Shown: one piece after another, positions 24,361 to 36,622 of the stretch | Layout: each line of letters starts with the position of its first letter | How positions within the stretch are numbered: position 1 is the first letter of the stretch | Assembly (NCBI GenBank): GCA_037178625.1 | Contig: CM074141.1 | Coordinates: 186,001-250,000 of the forward strand | Length of the DNA: 64,000 nucleotides | Reading direction: 5' to 3' | From: Skeletonema tropicum | Lineage: Eukaryota > Bacillariophyta > Thalassiosirophyceae > Thalassiosirales > Thalassiosiraceae | Position numbers and translations under genes: made by a program | Notes under the pieces: generated by a model | The model's database searches: none | What the model saw: the letters and a program-made list of their open reading frames with translations, nothing else | What the model was told of the DNA's origin: nothing

Positions 24361-26591
24361 TATTTAGCCCTTGTAGGAGTACTTTTTTTATGCAGACTCT
24401 CTCTAGGTACTATATACCACACGGTGCCATCTCTAGAGAATCTGTTGTTGTCTCAGGAACAAGACTTCTAATACTGGTATGACATCACTAGATTGGGTGT
24501 GACAGAGCTTTTTGAATTGACCTTAATTATTACCGCGGGCACGCCAAGTGGGCTAAGCAGCTCTAAGTAGTCTCTTTGCGTTTTCCCCTATTCTGCTACT
24601 GCGGATCGATTTTTTCACAATTTTGTTAGAGCTTTCAGTTAGGTAGAGAGCCAGCTCTCATGGCCAAAAATAAGTTTCAGGAAGATGCTTGGTACATATG
24701 CATTTCCAGCACTACCAACATTTCGTCGACTATGTACATATATTGTCGACTCTATGTCAGGTGGTCTGGACCCGCCACGATGAGTTCCGCCACGATTTCC
24801 GCCACGATTCTTAAAAAGTTATTCCTTACTTATGGTATAGAGACTTTCCCATTCCGCCACACCCGCCATCCAGGCACCATCCACAATCCACATGCAAAGA
24901 CAGGCATCTCAATGGGAGCCATTCAAGGGCGGGGAGCCATCCAAAATAAACAAACCGCCACCACCGTTCAAATCCGCCGCATAACAACAAAACCAAAACC
25001 ATGCATGACGGCAGATAATATCTCCTACAGCCACGACGCCATCCAACTTCATACGAAAATTATTTCATGCTACTACCATGTCATCATTGATCCTATCAGC
25101 ACACCGTCTCCTTACGAGAAAAAAAATCCAGGTAAATATTCAGTGTCTATTATTTTATCTGCTCTACACAAAAAATGTTGTTACTTACTGAATAATTTCC
25201 GAAAAACAACTCCGCACACAGGCCGACTACTCTTATCCCGATCTCCTCTTATGGCATCAGCGTTTTCTAATTAATTATCAGCGTCAATTTATCATTGTGC
25301 TGTCAGGCGTTATAAGAAATTATGATATTATTTAAGATTTCCTGGGGGCGATGGATAGTGGACAGTATTCAGGAGGAAAGGGTGGCAGTCTTGGGGGCAA
25401 GCTATTCCATGGCTTAATCCTGTTTGACTGCTTTTCTTTCTGTAATGAGTGGCTTCCTCTAACTTCGTATCATCTCGGCTGCTCCTCATGCTCATCACAT
25501 TCTCAAGAATTACTGCTGGTGTGCCTTCAATGTCATCATTCCTGCCTGCATCGAGAGACTGTTGATTTGAATTCCCCTCAGCATGGTTGGGCCAAGAACA
25601 TCCAGGTGAATAATTTTCTGTGCTTGTTTCATCAGATTCCAAAGTCATTACTCATGAATTCTTGCTGTTTGTCTCTGCCGAAACAATCATACACACAGAT
25701 TAACTTCTCCTTGTCTTTGGAGTAGAATCATTGATGGCAGAGCCATTATTGAGAGGAAAGCGTTCTTGGTGTGGGTGATATAGTTTTGGCGTCCACATCG
25801 AATAATACCAACTGCGACGGACTCTTCTTTCAGTGATTTATGATCCTCTTCGGTTTGGATGAATGGGTGAGATCGATTAATTCAGCCGAGGAAAAGCCGG
25901 CGGAATTGCAAATTGGCCCACCGCCGAGGGAAAGCCGGCGGTATAATCAAATTGGCCCATCACAGCCGAGGAAGCCGGCTGTATATCAATTGGCCCAACA
26001 GCCGAGGAAGCCGGCTGTATATGAATTGGCCCAACAGCCGAGGAAGCCGGCTGTATATGAATTGGCCCAACTTTGATGCGAATGTCTGGTGGATGAGGAG
26101 GAAGAAAAGCCATTGAGGTGTGTGAGAGAAGATATGAATACAAACTGCCTCCCAATGTGATGTCTGGCACCCATGTTCCGAAAGGTGGATGGGAAGTCAA
26201 GTGAATTTGGTTGAGGCACCAATGTTTATTTTTCATTCTTACTCGAACGCTTGTTTTGTCCGTAAAAGGGCTGTTGATGTGATTGTGATGTATCATTGCC
26301 GGAACTAAGTGGGTGCAAGGCTACTACCAGATGAACTGAAAATGTGAGTTTTATCTACCATTATTATTCAAAGTTCTGTGATTATAATCAATTTGTCTCA
26401 ACATCAAACAGTCAGATCGCTCAGAATCGTAGGTCGTAGATTGCTCGCACTGTAAGTTACTGAGCATTTCAATCAAGTCTACTGTATTCTACTGAATTAC
26501 AAAATCTTATGGCTAAATACTTAACATTACGGTTATGCCTTGCCAGAGATGACGAAAGAAGAAGTGACATAGATGAGTTAAAGTACCTAGA
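24361..26591. other. Transposon debris between element B copies
   Basis: No confident gene. A 204-codon ORF (24660-25274, plus) is rich in Ile/Thr/His and looks spurious. A 106-codon ORF on the minus strand (25648-25328, ATG start) is polar and acidic and could be a fragment of a MULE-2 accessory gene, but shows no domain. Short gccacgatt repeats occur near 24775-24810, and a hairpin repeat array lies at 25882-26070. The region probably belongs to the 3' part of MULE-2. Confidence 0.35.
25882..26070. repeat. ~36-bp tandem hairpin repeat, 5 units
   Basis: Five units each carry cagccgaggaagccggctg (stem CAGCCG/CGGCTG) followed by tatatgaattggccca; the first two are diverged. The array is open in frames on both strands (KPAVYELAQQPR on plus, GPIHIQPASSAV on minus) because the unit is a multiple of three. 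I regard it as a non-coding repeat, possibly a subterminal array of MULE-2. Confidence 0.75.
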
Positions 26592-27491
26592 CTACGTTGA
26601 GAGTATAGTCCTATCGTAAACATACTTCTTCTTCTTGTTCATATGGTTTGTGAGACAAGTCATAGCAGCAGAAGTAATCCATACATCTGGAGACGGATTC
26701 CCTTCCATCAGCGTCACAAGACCATCTTTTCCAATGAAGCTGACACTGTAGATTTTACTCTTATTCTCCATACACCTGCACTCGTTAATGATGAAGTTGT
26801 GTCCACAAACTTCCTTTGTGAGAACATTGTAAGGAGCGGCACCCTTTCCGCATCCTTCAGTGACTGGCATATTTTCAATCCTCTGAATTAGACTTGTGCC
26901 TGTCAATGGGTCAGCGGACGTCAGAATATATTCCTTGGAAGAAGCGCTGAACTGATGTCTTTTGTAGCATTTTGTAACTACATGTCCTTCCCCACAGAAT
27001 GAACATGATATTCTCTTGGCCTTTGGATTAGCTTGAACGACAAGACCAACGTTTTGGTCTTGTAATGAAGCATGTGACGATTTCAATTTCTTGTTTGCCT
27101 TGGCTGCATGCTCATGTGCGGGCATGAGGCGATTTTTCGGCTGAGTCGACAAGCAAGAATTTGTTGGTACAATCACGTGGTGTGTCTTTGTGGTCACAGT
27201 TGTGGAATTTGGGGTAGATATGAGCAGATCTTCGAGTTGCAGTAGCAGTCCTGAAACTGCAAACTTTTGTTCATCCGTCATGCCACTGTACGAAGCCAAA
27301 GTGGTATCCAGCACATTCTTCGCACGCTGCTTCTTCATAGGTTCTACCTTGCTCGAGAGAAGCATGTCCAAAGATTGGTCAAAGGCAGTATTGGGAGGCA
27401 GCCATGTATCAGATGTGGGGCAGTAGCAATAGGCGCGGTCACACTTCAATAAGGAGACATTTGAATCATTACAAGCAGCATAGCATGACAT
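26592..27491 (-). pseudogene. MULE-2 transposase C-terminal part with zinc knuckle
   Basis: An open frame of about 300 codons on the minus strand, with a CCHC zinc knuckle (CSFCGEGHVVTKC) in the same relative place as in the MULE-1 transposase. A C-terminal domain follows of similar layout (VLTKEVCGHNFIINEC ... DVWITSAAMTC). The frame is open upstream of the first ATG (27491) to a stop near 27535, and AG acceptors occur there, so this is probably a 3' exon, not a separate gene. The rest of the transposase lies at 30266-33370 beyond the inserted element B. I could not trace an unbroken join across 27500-28317. Confidence 0.55.
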
Positions 27492-27535
27492 TGTCGTTTG
27501 CACGAATAAGTGTAATCTTCTCAGCCATAGTCTGC

Positions 27536-28317
27536 ATTATACCTATGCTTGTTCTTGTTAGGTAGTAAAGTCTATATATTAGCATTAGATGCAGATCACT
27601 CCGGAAACTTAGATAACTTCGCCTCCCGGTCGCTGAGCGGGAGAGCAATCAAACGTACTCAAAATTTTCTGATCATTTGAGGCGAAGTATCCCTCTCCTC
27701 GAAGTATCCCTATTTGACTTGGTAGGAACACAAGGTACTCAGACAGCATGCCTCTACACCTGTACTGCCGAACTTGATGCAGGTTAGAGATACATCCAGT
27801 TAGTTGCCTGCAGCATTGTTAGGAGCAGGAGCACACCCACCTCTCTCTAGAGCTCTAGCGTGGCCGAAAGACTCGTAGGGATACTCTCAGTTGATTCATC
27901 GTGACTTGACAGCAAGCTACCAGTAGGGCAGGGCAACTCTCTCACTCGCGTCGGTCATCAGGCTACTTGTTCAAAGTAAAAAGGAGAGTCATCATTCTAT
28001 TTAGCCGCCCGAACGTGAATCTGGATTGCCTGCATGCGCAGCTGCCGTAGAACTATCGTGTCGGTCATCGACTGCTTGCGAAAAGTAAAATGGAAGTCAT
28101 CATTCAATTCACGTACGCATAAAAGCGTATGAAGGAATGATTCTGTGAAGTAAACACATTCGGGGTTTTTCTTGATCGCGTGTTGGGCAAGGGTGTATAA
28201 ATTACATACAGGTTTCGGGGGATTAATAAAGCCTAAGTATTGTACAGGACATTATCCAAGAGGCTTAATTACATCCTTGGGGCAAGCCCTCCAAAATGAA
28301 TTCTTCCATAAAAACTA
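27536..28317. other. MULE-2 remainder beside element B
   Basis: No gene seen. Two imperfect direct repeats containing gtcggtcatc and gtcatcattc occur at about 27950-28000 and 28060-28115. The stretch ends at the TA (28316-28317) bordering element B. It was presumably continuous with 30264 before B inserted. Confidence 0.4.
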
Positions 28318-30263
28318 CTTCCTTCGGAGCACGATAAATCGGCCTCCCAAAATTTTTTTGAAAGCTAGGCCTGTACTCCACACGTAAACTGTCTAATAAA
28401 ATAAAAAATTATTTAGAATATGTTTTTGACCTCCAGTGTGGCTGATTCAAATTTCAAATCTGCACTTGTCAAAAAGACGATGACAACAAACCGTTACTAC
28501 AGCCGAAACATGCTGCCTCTTTCATCGATACCATCCGTAGTGACCGTCGGCGCCCTTCTGACGATCGAAGGGGAGAGGAGATACAATTGCCCTGATAGTG
28601 AAGGGGGGACTGGCTATGTCTCCCGTGTCCATACTGATGGAACATTTGACATCAACCTCACCGTTGGCGACCGCCTTGAAAAAAACGTTCATCCACGGCG
28701 TATCCAGAGTAGTAATCCTCTTGTCACCTCCGCACGTCGTCGGGGAAATATTAATGATGATGCTGCAACAGGACCATCTCTACTGTCTCACAATTATATT
28801 CGGCCTCAGGGTGAGCGGCTACCATCTCCAAATAATACAGTTGGTGGCGATTGGGCACCATGCATTGGCAAGATGGGTGATGGGCACGAATGGTTTCCGC
28901 TACACCGAGACGCAAACACTTCCACAATGTACATCCGAGCAAACCAAACAATCGCGGATGAAATGGGCTGTTGCATTCCATATCTTTTGGGACGGGGCAA
29001 GGATGGTGGCACAGAAAGTGCAGGTTCTCTACACAAACATTGACGAGAAGTGGTTTTATTCCTTGGTTATCCGGAGGCACAATAAAGTTGTTCCATTTTT
29101 CGGATGTGCTCCTGTTTTCCACCGCATTCACCACAAAAACAACACTGATAAGTTGCTTGTCATTTGTGTTGTTGGCTTCGCACCGACAAATAATGACATG
29201 AGGAGCGGTGGCACAGGGCACAAGATCTTGATGACTCGATGCGGCGGGATGGTAAAAGCACAGAAGGACTCGTACAAGCGTGTGTACAATGAGGATGGGA
29301 CGTACAATTATCCACATATTGCAGAGAATATGCTTCGCAAGAAAGGAGAGTACTACTTTGAAAACTGGGAGATCTGTTTTGCGGCAGCTATCCTTGAGTG
29401 CAATGGAGGAGACGACTTTGTTAAGGAGAAGAATGGACTGAGCTATGGTGTCAGGAAGGTAACCCAGCCACTGATGGAAGATGATGAAAATTACACGCCC
29501 AATCTGGCGACAATGGAAGCTCCAAGTCGGAAGGTGGTCGGTGTCAAGGTGTGCGAGGTGATTGAAGGAGTCGATATAGACAAGATGAAGAAGCTAAAGT
29601 ACGATCTTCCAAATGTTGATGATTACGACATCAGTGAATATCTTGACTTTGATGAGCTACAAATCATTGCAGGTGACGTTGATGACACAGACTACGACAA
29701 CTTCACCGATGAAGAGAAGGAGAGGTACAACAAGTTTGGTAAGGCTTTTGAAGACATGAGTGCAATTGAGTATCCGACCAATGACGAATAATTCTATACA
29801 CGGAAAAATAGGAATAAATAAATAATCGATATAGATTTACGAAGAAATCACATCTATTATCATCGTGTATCTGAACTCTGAAGGAGTAATCAGAAGTAGA
29901 GGCACTTCATCGGTCAGCGCTGCACGCACAAAGTTATGCGAATTAAGGAGGCAAAAACTTTATTTCATAAACCGACAACACAATATGCTCTGCTGCTGTA
30001 GTCCGCTGACAGAAGGTACCTTTGGTTTGGAGTCGGCAACAACTCTGGGGCTGTCAATGAAGGCCCTATTGGGCCTGTCGATCATGGTGAGTACAGCGAG
30101 GTGCCGGGTGCTGATGGAGGAGTTCTCATCCACACTCAAGGCCTCGTCAGTTTAAAATACATGTTTTTTAAGTTAGTATGGAAAATATGTGACCTACAGT
30201 GAACATGCGCGCCTAGCTTTAAATTTTTTTTTGGGAAGCCGATTTATCCCGCACCGAAGTAAG
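28318..30263. mobile_element. Mariner-type element B, right copy (uninterrupted)
   Basis: 1946 bp from cttccttcgg (28318) to ccgaagtaag (30263), bordered by TA on both sides (28316-28317 and 30264-30265). The ~50-bp ends are imperfect inverted repeats sharing gataaatcgg, tccc and aaagctaggc. It is in opposite orientation to the left copy and appears identical to it. It lies inside the MULE-2 transposase gene: the open frame from 31141 runs into its end and stops after the residues YFGAG encoded by the element's repeat. Confidence 0.88.
28420..29791 (+). pseudogene. Element B coding region, right copy
   Basis: Same content as the left copy: an upstream frame 28420-29043 (ATG, 207 residues, Tudor-like segment) and an overlapping downstream frame ending at 29791 (first ATG 28616) with NIDEKWFYSLVIRR. 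The frames overlap by about 440 bp and differ by +1. A GGTGAG near 28810 could be a splice donor, but none of the AG sites I checked downstream restores the second frame. Because both copies carry the same offset, it predates their duplication. The missing second and third catalytic motifs suggest a non-autonomous derivative moved by a relative. Confidence 0.6.
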
Positions 30264-30265
30264 TA

Positions 30266-33200
30266 GGTATGTAAGTACATAGTCGAAACTGGTAGTCTTC
30301 AAGTGACATAGAAAAGATCTGTGGATCGGGACTTGCATCTTGCGATAGAAGCATATCCCTCTCCATTTCAGTCTGGGTCGTGTAACAGGAGACAATGCAT
30401 CCATCTAAAGTACCACCTAAAGCCTGAGAGATATCCTCAACGTTGTAGTTCTTCAGACCATGCACTGCACCAAGATCGTTGGAACGACCTTCAATGGACA
30501 TGCATTTATCGTTGAGCAAGTCCAAACATAATTTCGGTCCCTTGACATCATTATGACGAGCATTGTGAAACAGCTGCGTGAGTTCACCATGACCCGGGAA
30601 TTGATACGCAAAGTAATGATACTGGCTCCTCCAGCGCACAGACACATCTGTGTGGAGAAATCCATCCCAATCTGAATCCACAGCATCAAAAACTTTTGCC
30701 ATGTGAGGGCATGGGATTCCAACTTGTTGGAAATAACAACACGAACATGAGCAGAATCCATCATCATCTACAAACACTCTCCTAGTTCTATGAAAACGAG
30801 GAATTGGGCATTTCTCTTCAGAGACTGATGGGTCAGCAGTGTACGGCTCAACACAAGCACTGCAATAGACTTCAAACTCTTGCTTCCCTACTCGCTTCAC
30901 TGTGTAGAGGTCTTGTCTGGACATGATGGAATGCACGAGTCCTTCTGCAAAAGGTGTCAGATAGGGAGCAGTAGGGAAGTTAGACCATTTCTTGTTGGAG
31001 TTCTTAACATTACGATATGCCTCTTCATTTAATGCTGCAGTCTTCATCTTTGATTGCATGATGAGGGCCTTAGCATTTTTTGACATGGATGCACTAGCTT
31101 TCAATGGAATGGAATGATTCTTCATACCTAAGTTTGTGCCTCTTGTTGGGCATTAAAAGTTCATAAACAGATGGTGAGTAATGGTGCACAGAGTTGTTGT
31201 GTACATGAAAAGCATAAAAAAGGCATGGATACACTTACTCGTGAGCATTTGAGCAGTACGTATGAAGAGTTCTTTTCTGCATTCGTAAATCAAAACGGAA
31301 CAGCTTTTTGCTTGTAATCACTTTCCGCACCCAATCTTTTACTGTCTTGAGCAGTTCTGGCCGGCCACCTGCTGATTGGAGTGCTGCCTCACTAGACATA
31401 TATCGAAATAGGAGCTCTTTCGAGATCAGATACTCATCCTCTGATTCGCAATATCCAGCACGTGCCCAAGAGTACAACCAATTCTTCACATGACTTTTAA
31501 AGTATTCCCATTTTTCTGCATTCTCTTTTCCTGCTGCATTCTTTCCAGGGCAATCTCTATCGCATCCCTGTTTGATGAGGTGCCAGGCACAGGTACCGTC
31601 AAATGCGTTTGGAAAATAGTCAGTCAACACATTCAATATCTCATTGTGCTGCTGGGGATCTGCATCCTTCATGAGAAGCTCAGTGTAAGCAAAGTAGGGA
31701 GTCAAGCCAATTGATTTGATACCATATTTGAATACCCAGCGGAAAGAGAATCTCTTTTGGTTCGGTATCCAAGCTTTTAGAAACACCACTTGATTGTTAG
31801 TGGCACTCTTACAGGAAAATGTTAGGAGATGAAATTTCTTATCATTCGAGTGAGACGTTACATCTACAGAAACAGTTTCTGGATACATTTTGAAATATCG
31901 AAGCATTTCTGATGTAAATAAGTGTGTAACGAGGATGTGCAAAGTTAGTTAGAAACGAAACAAGTCCATGAAACGTCCAAGTTAGGAAGTGATCAGTGCC
32001 CACTTACCTTTCTCTGCCCACATAATAGATACGAACACATTCTGACTGGAATCAATCTTGCGTTCATTTCTATCATCTCGAACCATTTCAACAACTTCTG
32101 CCATGTTGGGATCAGCAGTGAGATCTGTCACAGTGGGAGATTCGTCTTCTACCAGGAAGCATTCACTAACTAGTCTGCAACCATCTTTCTCTTTGGAACC
32201 AATATCCCAAAAGACTGCATAGGCAATGTCTTTGTTTGCCTTGAAATCGTTGAGGACCCTGTCGATATCGCTGGAGAAAGTATCCCCATCCTGGGATACT
32301 TCCCGAAAGAGATAAGCAAACTTTCCTCTATTGATCAGAAATCCAGTCTTCTTGAAAAAATACGCTTTGCAGATCCCTTCACCTGCTTGAGTATCATGTA
32401 CGTTCTTCAATTCCTTCAAATCTTCCTTTTCCAAGTGTCGCAAAGGAACTCCGACATCAGTGAAGTTGTATTTCACATGACGACAATGATAGCAGTGGCC
32501 AGCGCATCGTAAAAGGGTAACATAATATCCCAGACTGTCACACCTCACTGTAAACTTAAAGCCGCATTTTCCATTCGATATATCCTGGGTAGATCTTCTT
32601 CTAGGACCACTTCTTCCATTGATGCGCTCCCCCCTCTCTCCGTCATTGACAAGAATGGTTTTACGGTATTCCTCTTCAACACGCTTCCCCAGTTTGCTCT
32701 TGCTATTTGCATCATTCAACGAGTAACAAGAAAACATTCGTCCTTTACCGTCTGAGCTGCTACCACTGCAGAAAACTGGGGATAGAGTAGCCCGTGATTG
32801 CCGTATAATGTAGCTCTTCAGGGCAAGCCATACCTTATCCTTGGAATGGAATGCCATATCAAGATTCGTGGGGGGAGGAAACTCACTTGTACAAAAGTTC
32901 AACCTACTGTAACGAGTTTTCTGACCATTCAAGTATTCACAGATATCACGCTCTGAGGGAGCCTCACTTGCCTTAGCTGCACCATCAAGACTGGTCATAG
33001 GCACACATTGAAGAACAATGATTCCCTTCCAATCCTTTTCCGTGAGAAGATGCAATTCACTGTCCAACAAATCTTGATGAATTTCAGCAGGTGTCTTCTT
33101 GGATGGTGCACTTTTGTCTTCACTACTATTGTTGATGACTGGAGGAAAAGATGGCCGGGGAGGCGGGGGAGGCACTGTCCTATTAGAGCGGCGTGTGGGA

Positions 33201-33370
33201 GAAGACATCTCATCAAATGCAGTACTTAACATTGCAACCTCTTCATCTTCCTCATTTGATGTATCAGAAGCATCGTCCATATGATGAATCCAATCGTCAC
33301 TGCTGTCACCATCATCATCATTCCCAAGTATCACTGCCATGTCATCCTTGGGCGTCTTGGGGGAATCCAT
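30266..33370 (-). pseudogene. MULE-2 transposase, interrupted by element B
   Basis: Exons in transcript order: 33370-32008, 31908-31239, and 31141 down to the element B insertion at 30266. Introns are 99 and 97 bp, GT-AG, and the phases agree (AEK-E-MLRYF; AHE-GTNLGMKNHS), giving about 969 residues before the break. The catalytic core has D in VSVDVTSHSND, D in LLMKDADPQQHNEIL followed by GTCAWHLIKQGC, and E in EGTNLGMKN. A SWIM finger follows (CSCSCCYFQQVGIPCPHM). The N-terminus has a Pro-rich run and a Cys/His block. The C-terminal zinc-knuckle part is stranded at 26592-27491. The three exons look undamaged, so the interruption by B seems recent. Confidence 0.8.
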
Positions 33371-34131
33371 AATATGACAGACAAGATACAATTCGTAGGA
33401 AGTAAAAGTGTTGGTGTTGACTAACCCCTGTACATAAAATGAGTAATAAATCTTGTACTTAGTTACATTCAAAATACGATAATATGAAAAAATATAACCA
33501 GTAATAGCTCACCTAAATTGATTGTTATGGGAACTGCGGTGCGGAGTTATTTGGGACATCGACGCACCATGGTCGACGCACAAGTTGCTTTGTTGAACGG
33601 TGCCTACTACCTACGGTGGTGGCGGTGGTCGACGCACCTGCAGTTGCTTTCGAACGGTGCCTATGCGGTGGTGGCGGTTGCTTTTTTCATTGAGATGCCT
33701 GTCTTTCCACCACACTACACATCGATCGGAGGGGAATAGTTGTGGTGAGGGACGGACCGTAAAGTACTATATATTATCAGGGTCCGTAAAATAGCGAAAT
33801 TTACTCCTGAAATGGCCAAAATTCTTCAGAAAAGTACCCCTTCAAGGACCTAACTCGTACCTAACTGGGTCACCTAGGTAATGGGTACGTAACCAGGTAA
33901 TACGTACCCAGTCGAAAATACGGATGGGTATTACCCAATACGTAGGTACCTACGTATTTTCGGAGTAGGTATACAACCCTGTTCCGGACCAACTAAAACC
34001 ACTCTATGTACTTACTCATCTCAGGCCTTCACACTTTTGGCAATGCCAGCGGACGGGTGCGCGGCAAGCTGCATCAAATTCCAGCGGCAGCGACGAGCGA
34101 CGAGCGACGGAGGAGTGTTTGCAATGCTATC
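33371..34131. other. Intergenic, including the shared AP2 5' flank
   Basis: 33530-33680 contains two imperfect copies of a segment with gtcgacgcac and gaacggtgcctac. 33840-33970 is rich in acgtaggtacc-like words. From about 34020 to 34131 lies the AP2-gene 5' flank (ttcacacttttggcaatgcc, then ccagcggcagcgacgagcga), also found at 38956-39066 and, reversed, at 52992-53120 and 54574-54690. This flank probably holds the AP2 promoter. Confidence 0.5.
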
Positions 34132-35306
34132 ATGGTGACAAGGATCCTCGTTCGCACTCCAATTCCACGGAAGAAGGAAACAGCATCGGCGGCAAAGGCT
34201 GATGAGTCAAACCGCGATTACAAACAAAAAATCGATGGTTCTAACACTAACAATAAGTGTAACCCTGTGCGAGACAATTTAAGAAGAGCGATTCTCTGTT
34301 CTGCAGCACCAAAGGTTGTCCTCATGAGAAAGGGAAGGCTGCCAATGGTAAATTCTGTTATTTCTGCGACGGCAACCTCTGTCGTGATGTGCCTCCGCCT
34401 CTGCAAGGCAAACCCTCCAACAACAAAATAGCGGATTGCAAAGAAGTGAACTCTTGCCAACAAAATGATGATAATGATACTGCTTCGAAGAAACGCCCTA
34501 TTCTGATGGATAATACAGATGATGCCTCAGAAACGACGAAACGTCGAAAGAAGTTCATCGATTTGTCGGATGTCCCACCACAGTTGCCAATTCTTGCACA
34601 CAGCAAGAGGGGAGGCAGTTCAAAGTACAAAGGTGTTACCTTCGAGAAAGCGAGCAACAAATGGATGGCACAAATCAAGGTTGGCGGCAAGAATCATTTT
34701 ATTGGGTATTATGAGGATGAAGAAGAAGCTGGTATTGACTTCGCTCGTGCGGTATTCAAGTACAGATCAGAAAAGCAAAAGTCAATCGATTTGACGGGTG
34801 TCCCGCATTCTAAGGGTGGCTCTTCAAAGTACACTGGTGTAACATTCAATAACGTGACGAACAAAGGGTTGGCACAAATCAAGATTGACGGCAAGAATCA
34901 TTTTATTGGCTATTATGAGAATGAAGAAGAAGCTGCTGTTGACTACGCTCGTGCCGTATTCAAATACGAGACAGATAGGCATAAGGTCATCGATTTGTCC
35001 GATGTTCCACCGCAGCTGCCAATTCTCAGAGACAATGGAGTCATTACTGCTTCAAAGTACAAAGGTGTTACCTTCGAGAAAGCGAGGAACAAATGGAAAG
35101 CAAGGATCCGAATCGACGGCAAGCTACATCATCTTGGCCTCTATGACAATGAAGAAGAAGCTGGTATTGACTACGCTCGAGCAGCATTCAAATACAAGAT
35201 AAAAGATGAAGAGGTGCAATCAATGTGGATTTGCAACGGCTGGGATTTGTTTCATCCAAATCAGCAAGGAGTCTTTTTCAATCCAACGATGAGCAATAGA
35301 TTGTAA
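34132..35306 (+). pseudogene. AP2-repeat protein, copy 2 (frameshifted)
   Basis: The ATG at 34132 opens the family N-terminus (MVTRILVRTPIPRKK). A one-base deletion near 34271-34285 (gtgcgagacaattt against gtgcgagaacaagtt in copy 1) shifts the frame. The correct frame resumes by 34389 (MPPPLQGKPSNN) and stays open to 35306. Three AP2-like repeats are well preserved (KYKGVTFEKASNKWMAQI; KYTGVTFNNVTNKGLAQI; KYKGVTFEKARNKWKARI), each followed by an IGYYENEEEA-type half. The Cys cluster is partly lost to the frameshift and LCHD has become LCRD. A second one-base loss near 35295 removes the last partial repeat. Either a young pseudogene or an N-terminally shortened protein starting at 34389. Confidence 0.75.
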
Positions 35307-36622
35307 TGGTTGCCATCAGCGGAATGAATCAGTGTATTAGTAGTAACTATAATGACAATGCTCAAGAGGGTAACATTGCCTATTTGTTCGCGCTTGGTCT
35401 CAGTGGACGAGCATAGTGTTAATAATGTAATAGGAATATCTGAAGAGGGAATTGCTCAAAATCAGTATGAGGAAGAGATCTTCAGAAAGTACAGGCCATT
35501 CTTAAAGCGTGGCTACTACCAATACAAAGCAACACCTCTGCACTCAGATACTTATATACATAAGCATAAGAGAACTGTCTACCCCCAGAAAGTATATACT
35601 ATATAGCCATTCTCAAGCTCAAGGCGTGGCCACTGGTACTGGCACTGGGACTGGAGCATTATTCTTTTTCACTATATAGTATATTTTCACCATGGTTGTG
35701 GTTTTAGATGCCTAATCGGTAATCGGAGGTGAGTCAGGGCAAAAGACTAAGTTTTACCTTGAATAAGTAGGAATTAGTATAAAAGTGCCAGTTACTGTCA
35801 CACAGACAAAATTAACTGATCTTTCTCATGTATGGTAAAATAGGCTTTGAAAACAACTTTTGAAGAAGAGGAGTGCATTCTACTAAGTAGTTCCGACAGA
35901 GGTAATGATGTAGAAAAGAATTTTCGAAAAATTCCTCCTGGAAGCTACAAAAAGTGGTTTTCAAACTTTTATGTACATAGGATTTGAAAGCAAACGTACA
36001 TTAGTAGTTCTTCGCGCGCTAAGTAGCTGTGTCTCTTCCTACATCCTCGTCTTTTCCATCACAGACGATGGCCAATATAGGGCTCCCTCCGACTATGTAG
36101 CCATAACTCAGTATTGTAACTACTAGGATGTTGACCCTATTTCAAAGCGTCAATGTCCGTAGAAGCTCATTGATACCTCACTTGTTCACCAACTCCCGTT
36201 ATTGAAGTCAAAGGTAGGATTTGAGAGCAAACGTACAGTATAAGTATGTATGTTCACATTGAAATAGAAATGACCTGTCGAGGAGATGACAGATGACAGC
36301 CTCAATATTTGAAAGAGTACAACATGTAAGCATAGTGGGTGAGTTTACTTCTTTATTTCCTGCGAGCTACCAATTTAGGCGCTCATAACCTGTAAGCATC
36401 CGAGTCCATCGTATTAGTAGACGTGATGATGCTGATGATGATGAAGTTGTGAGACTACTATGATATGGTCGAGTTATCTATCTAGAGGTAACGATACAGG
36501 TATGTGTATGCTAACACAACACACAACTTACCTTTCTTTCCCTCTTTCTCTCTCGCCTTCCTGTCTTTGCTCGCGACGACGCACGACGAGAAAATGAGAA
36601 CCTTTAACCGCAGAAGCAGTCT
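35307..36622. other. Intergenic: AP2 3' flank and segment of the shared AP2-block upstream region
   Basis: 35310-35690 is the AP2 3' flank; its complement occurs at 61990-62340. 36050-36622 matches segments at 43680-43900 and, reversed, 61880-61960 and 54870-54970 (shared words gaaatagaaatgacctgtc; cttcctgtctttgctcgcg; cgcagaagcagtct). These AP2 copies are therefore duplicated as blocks of more than 2 kb, not as single genes. No other gene is supported. Confidence 0.5.

Noticed and set aside
24660..25274. 204-codon ORF as a gene
   Set aside because: No motif, unusual composition and an overlap with small gccacgatt repeats; it lies in transposon debris.
28810..28945. An intron joining the two frames of element B
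   Set aside because: A good donor (GGTGAG, 28811) exists, but each AG I checked downstream (28841, 28873, 28910, 28940) gives the wrong phase.
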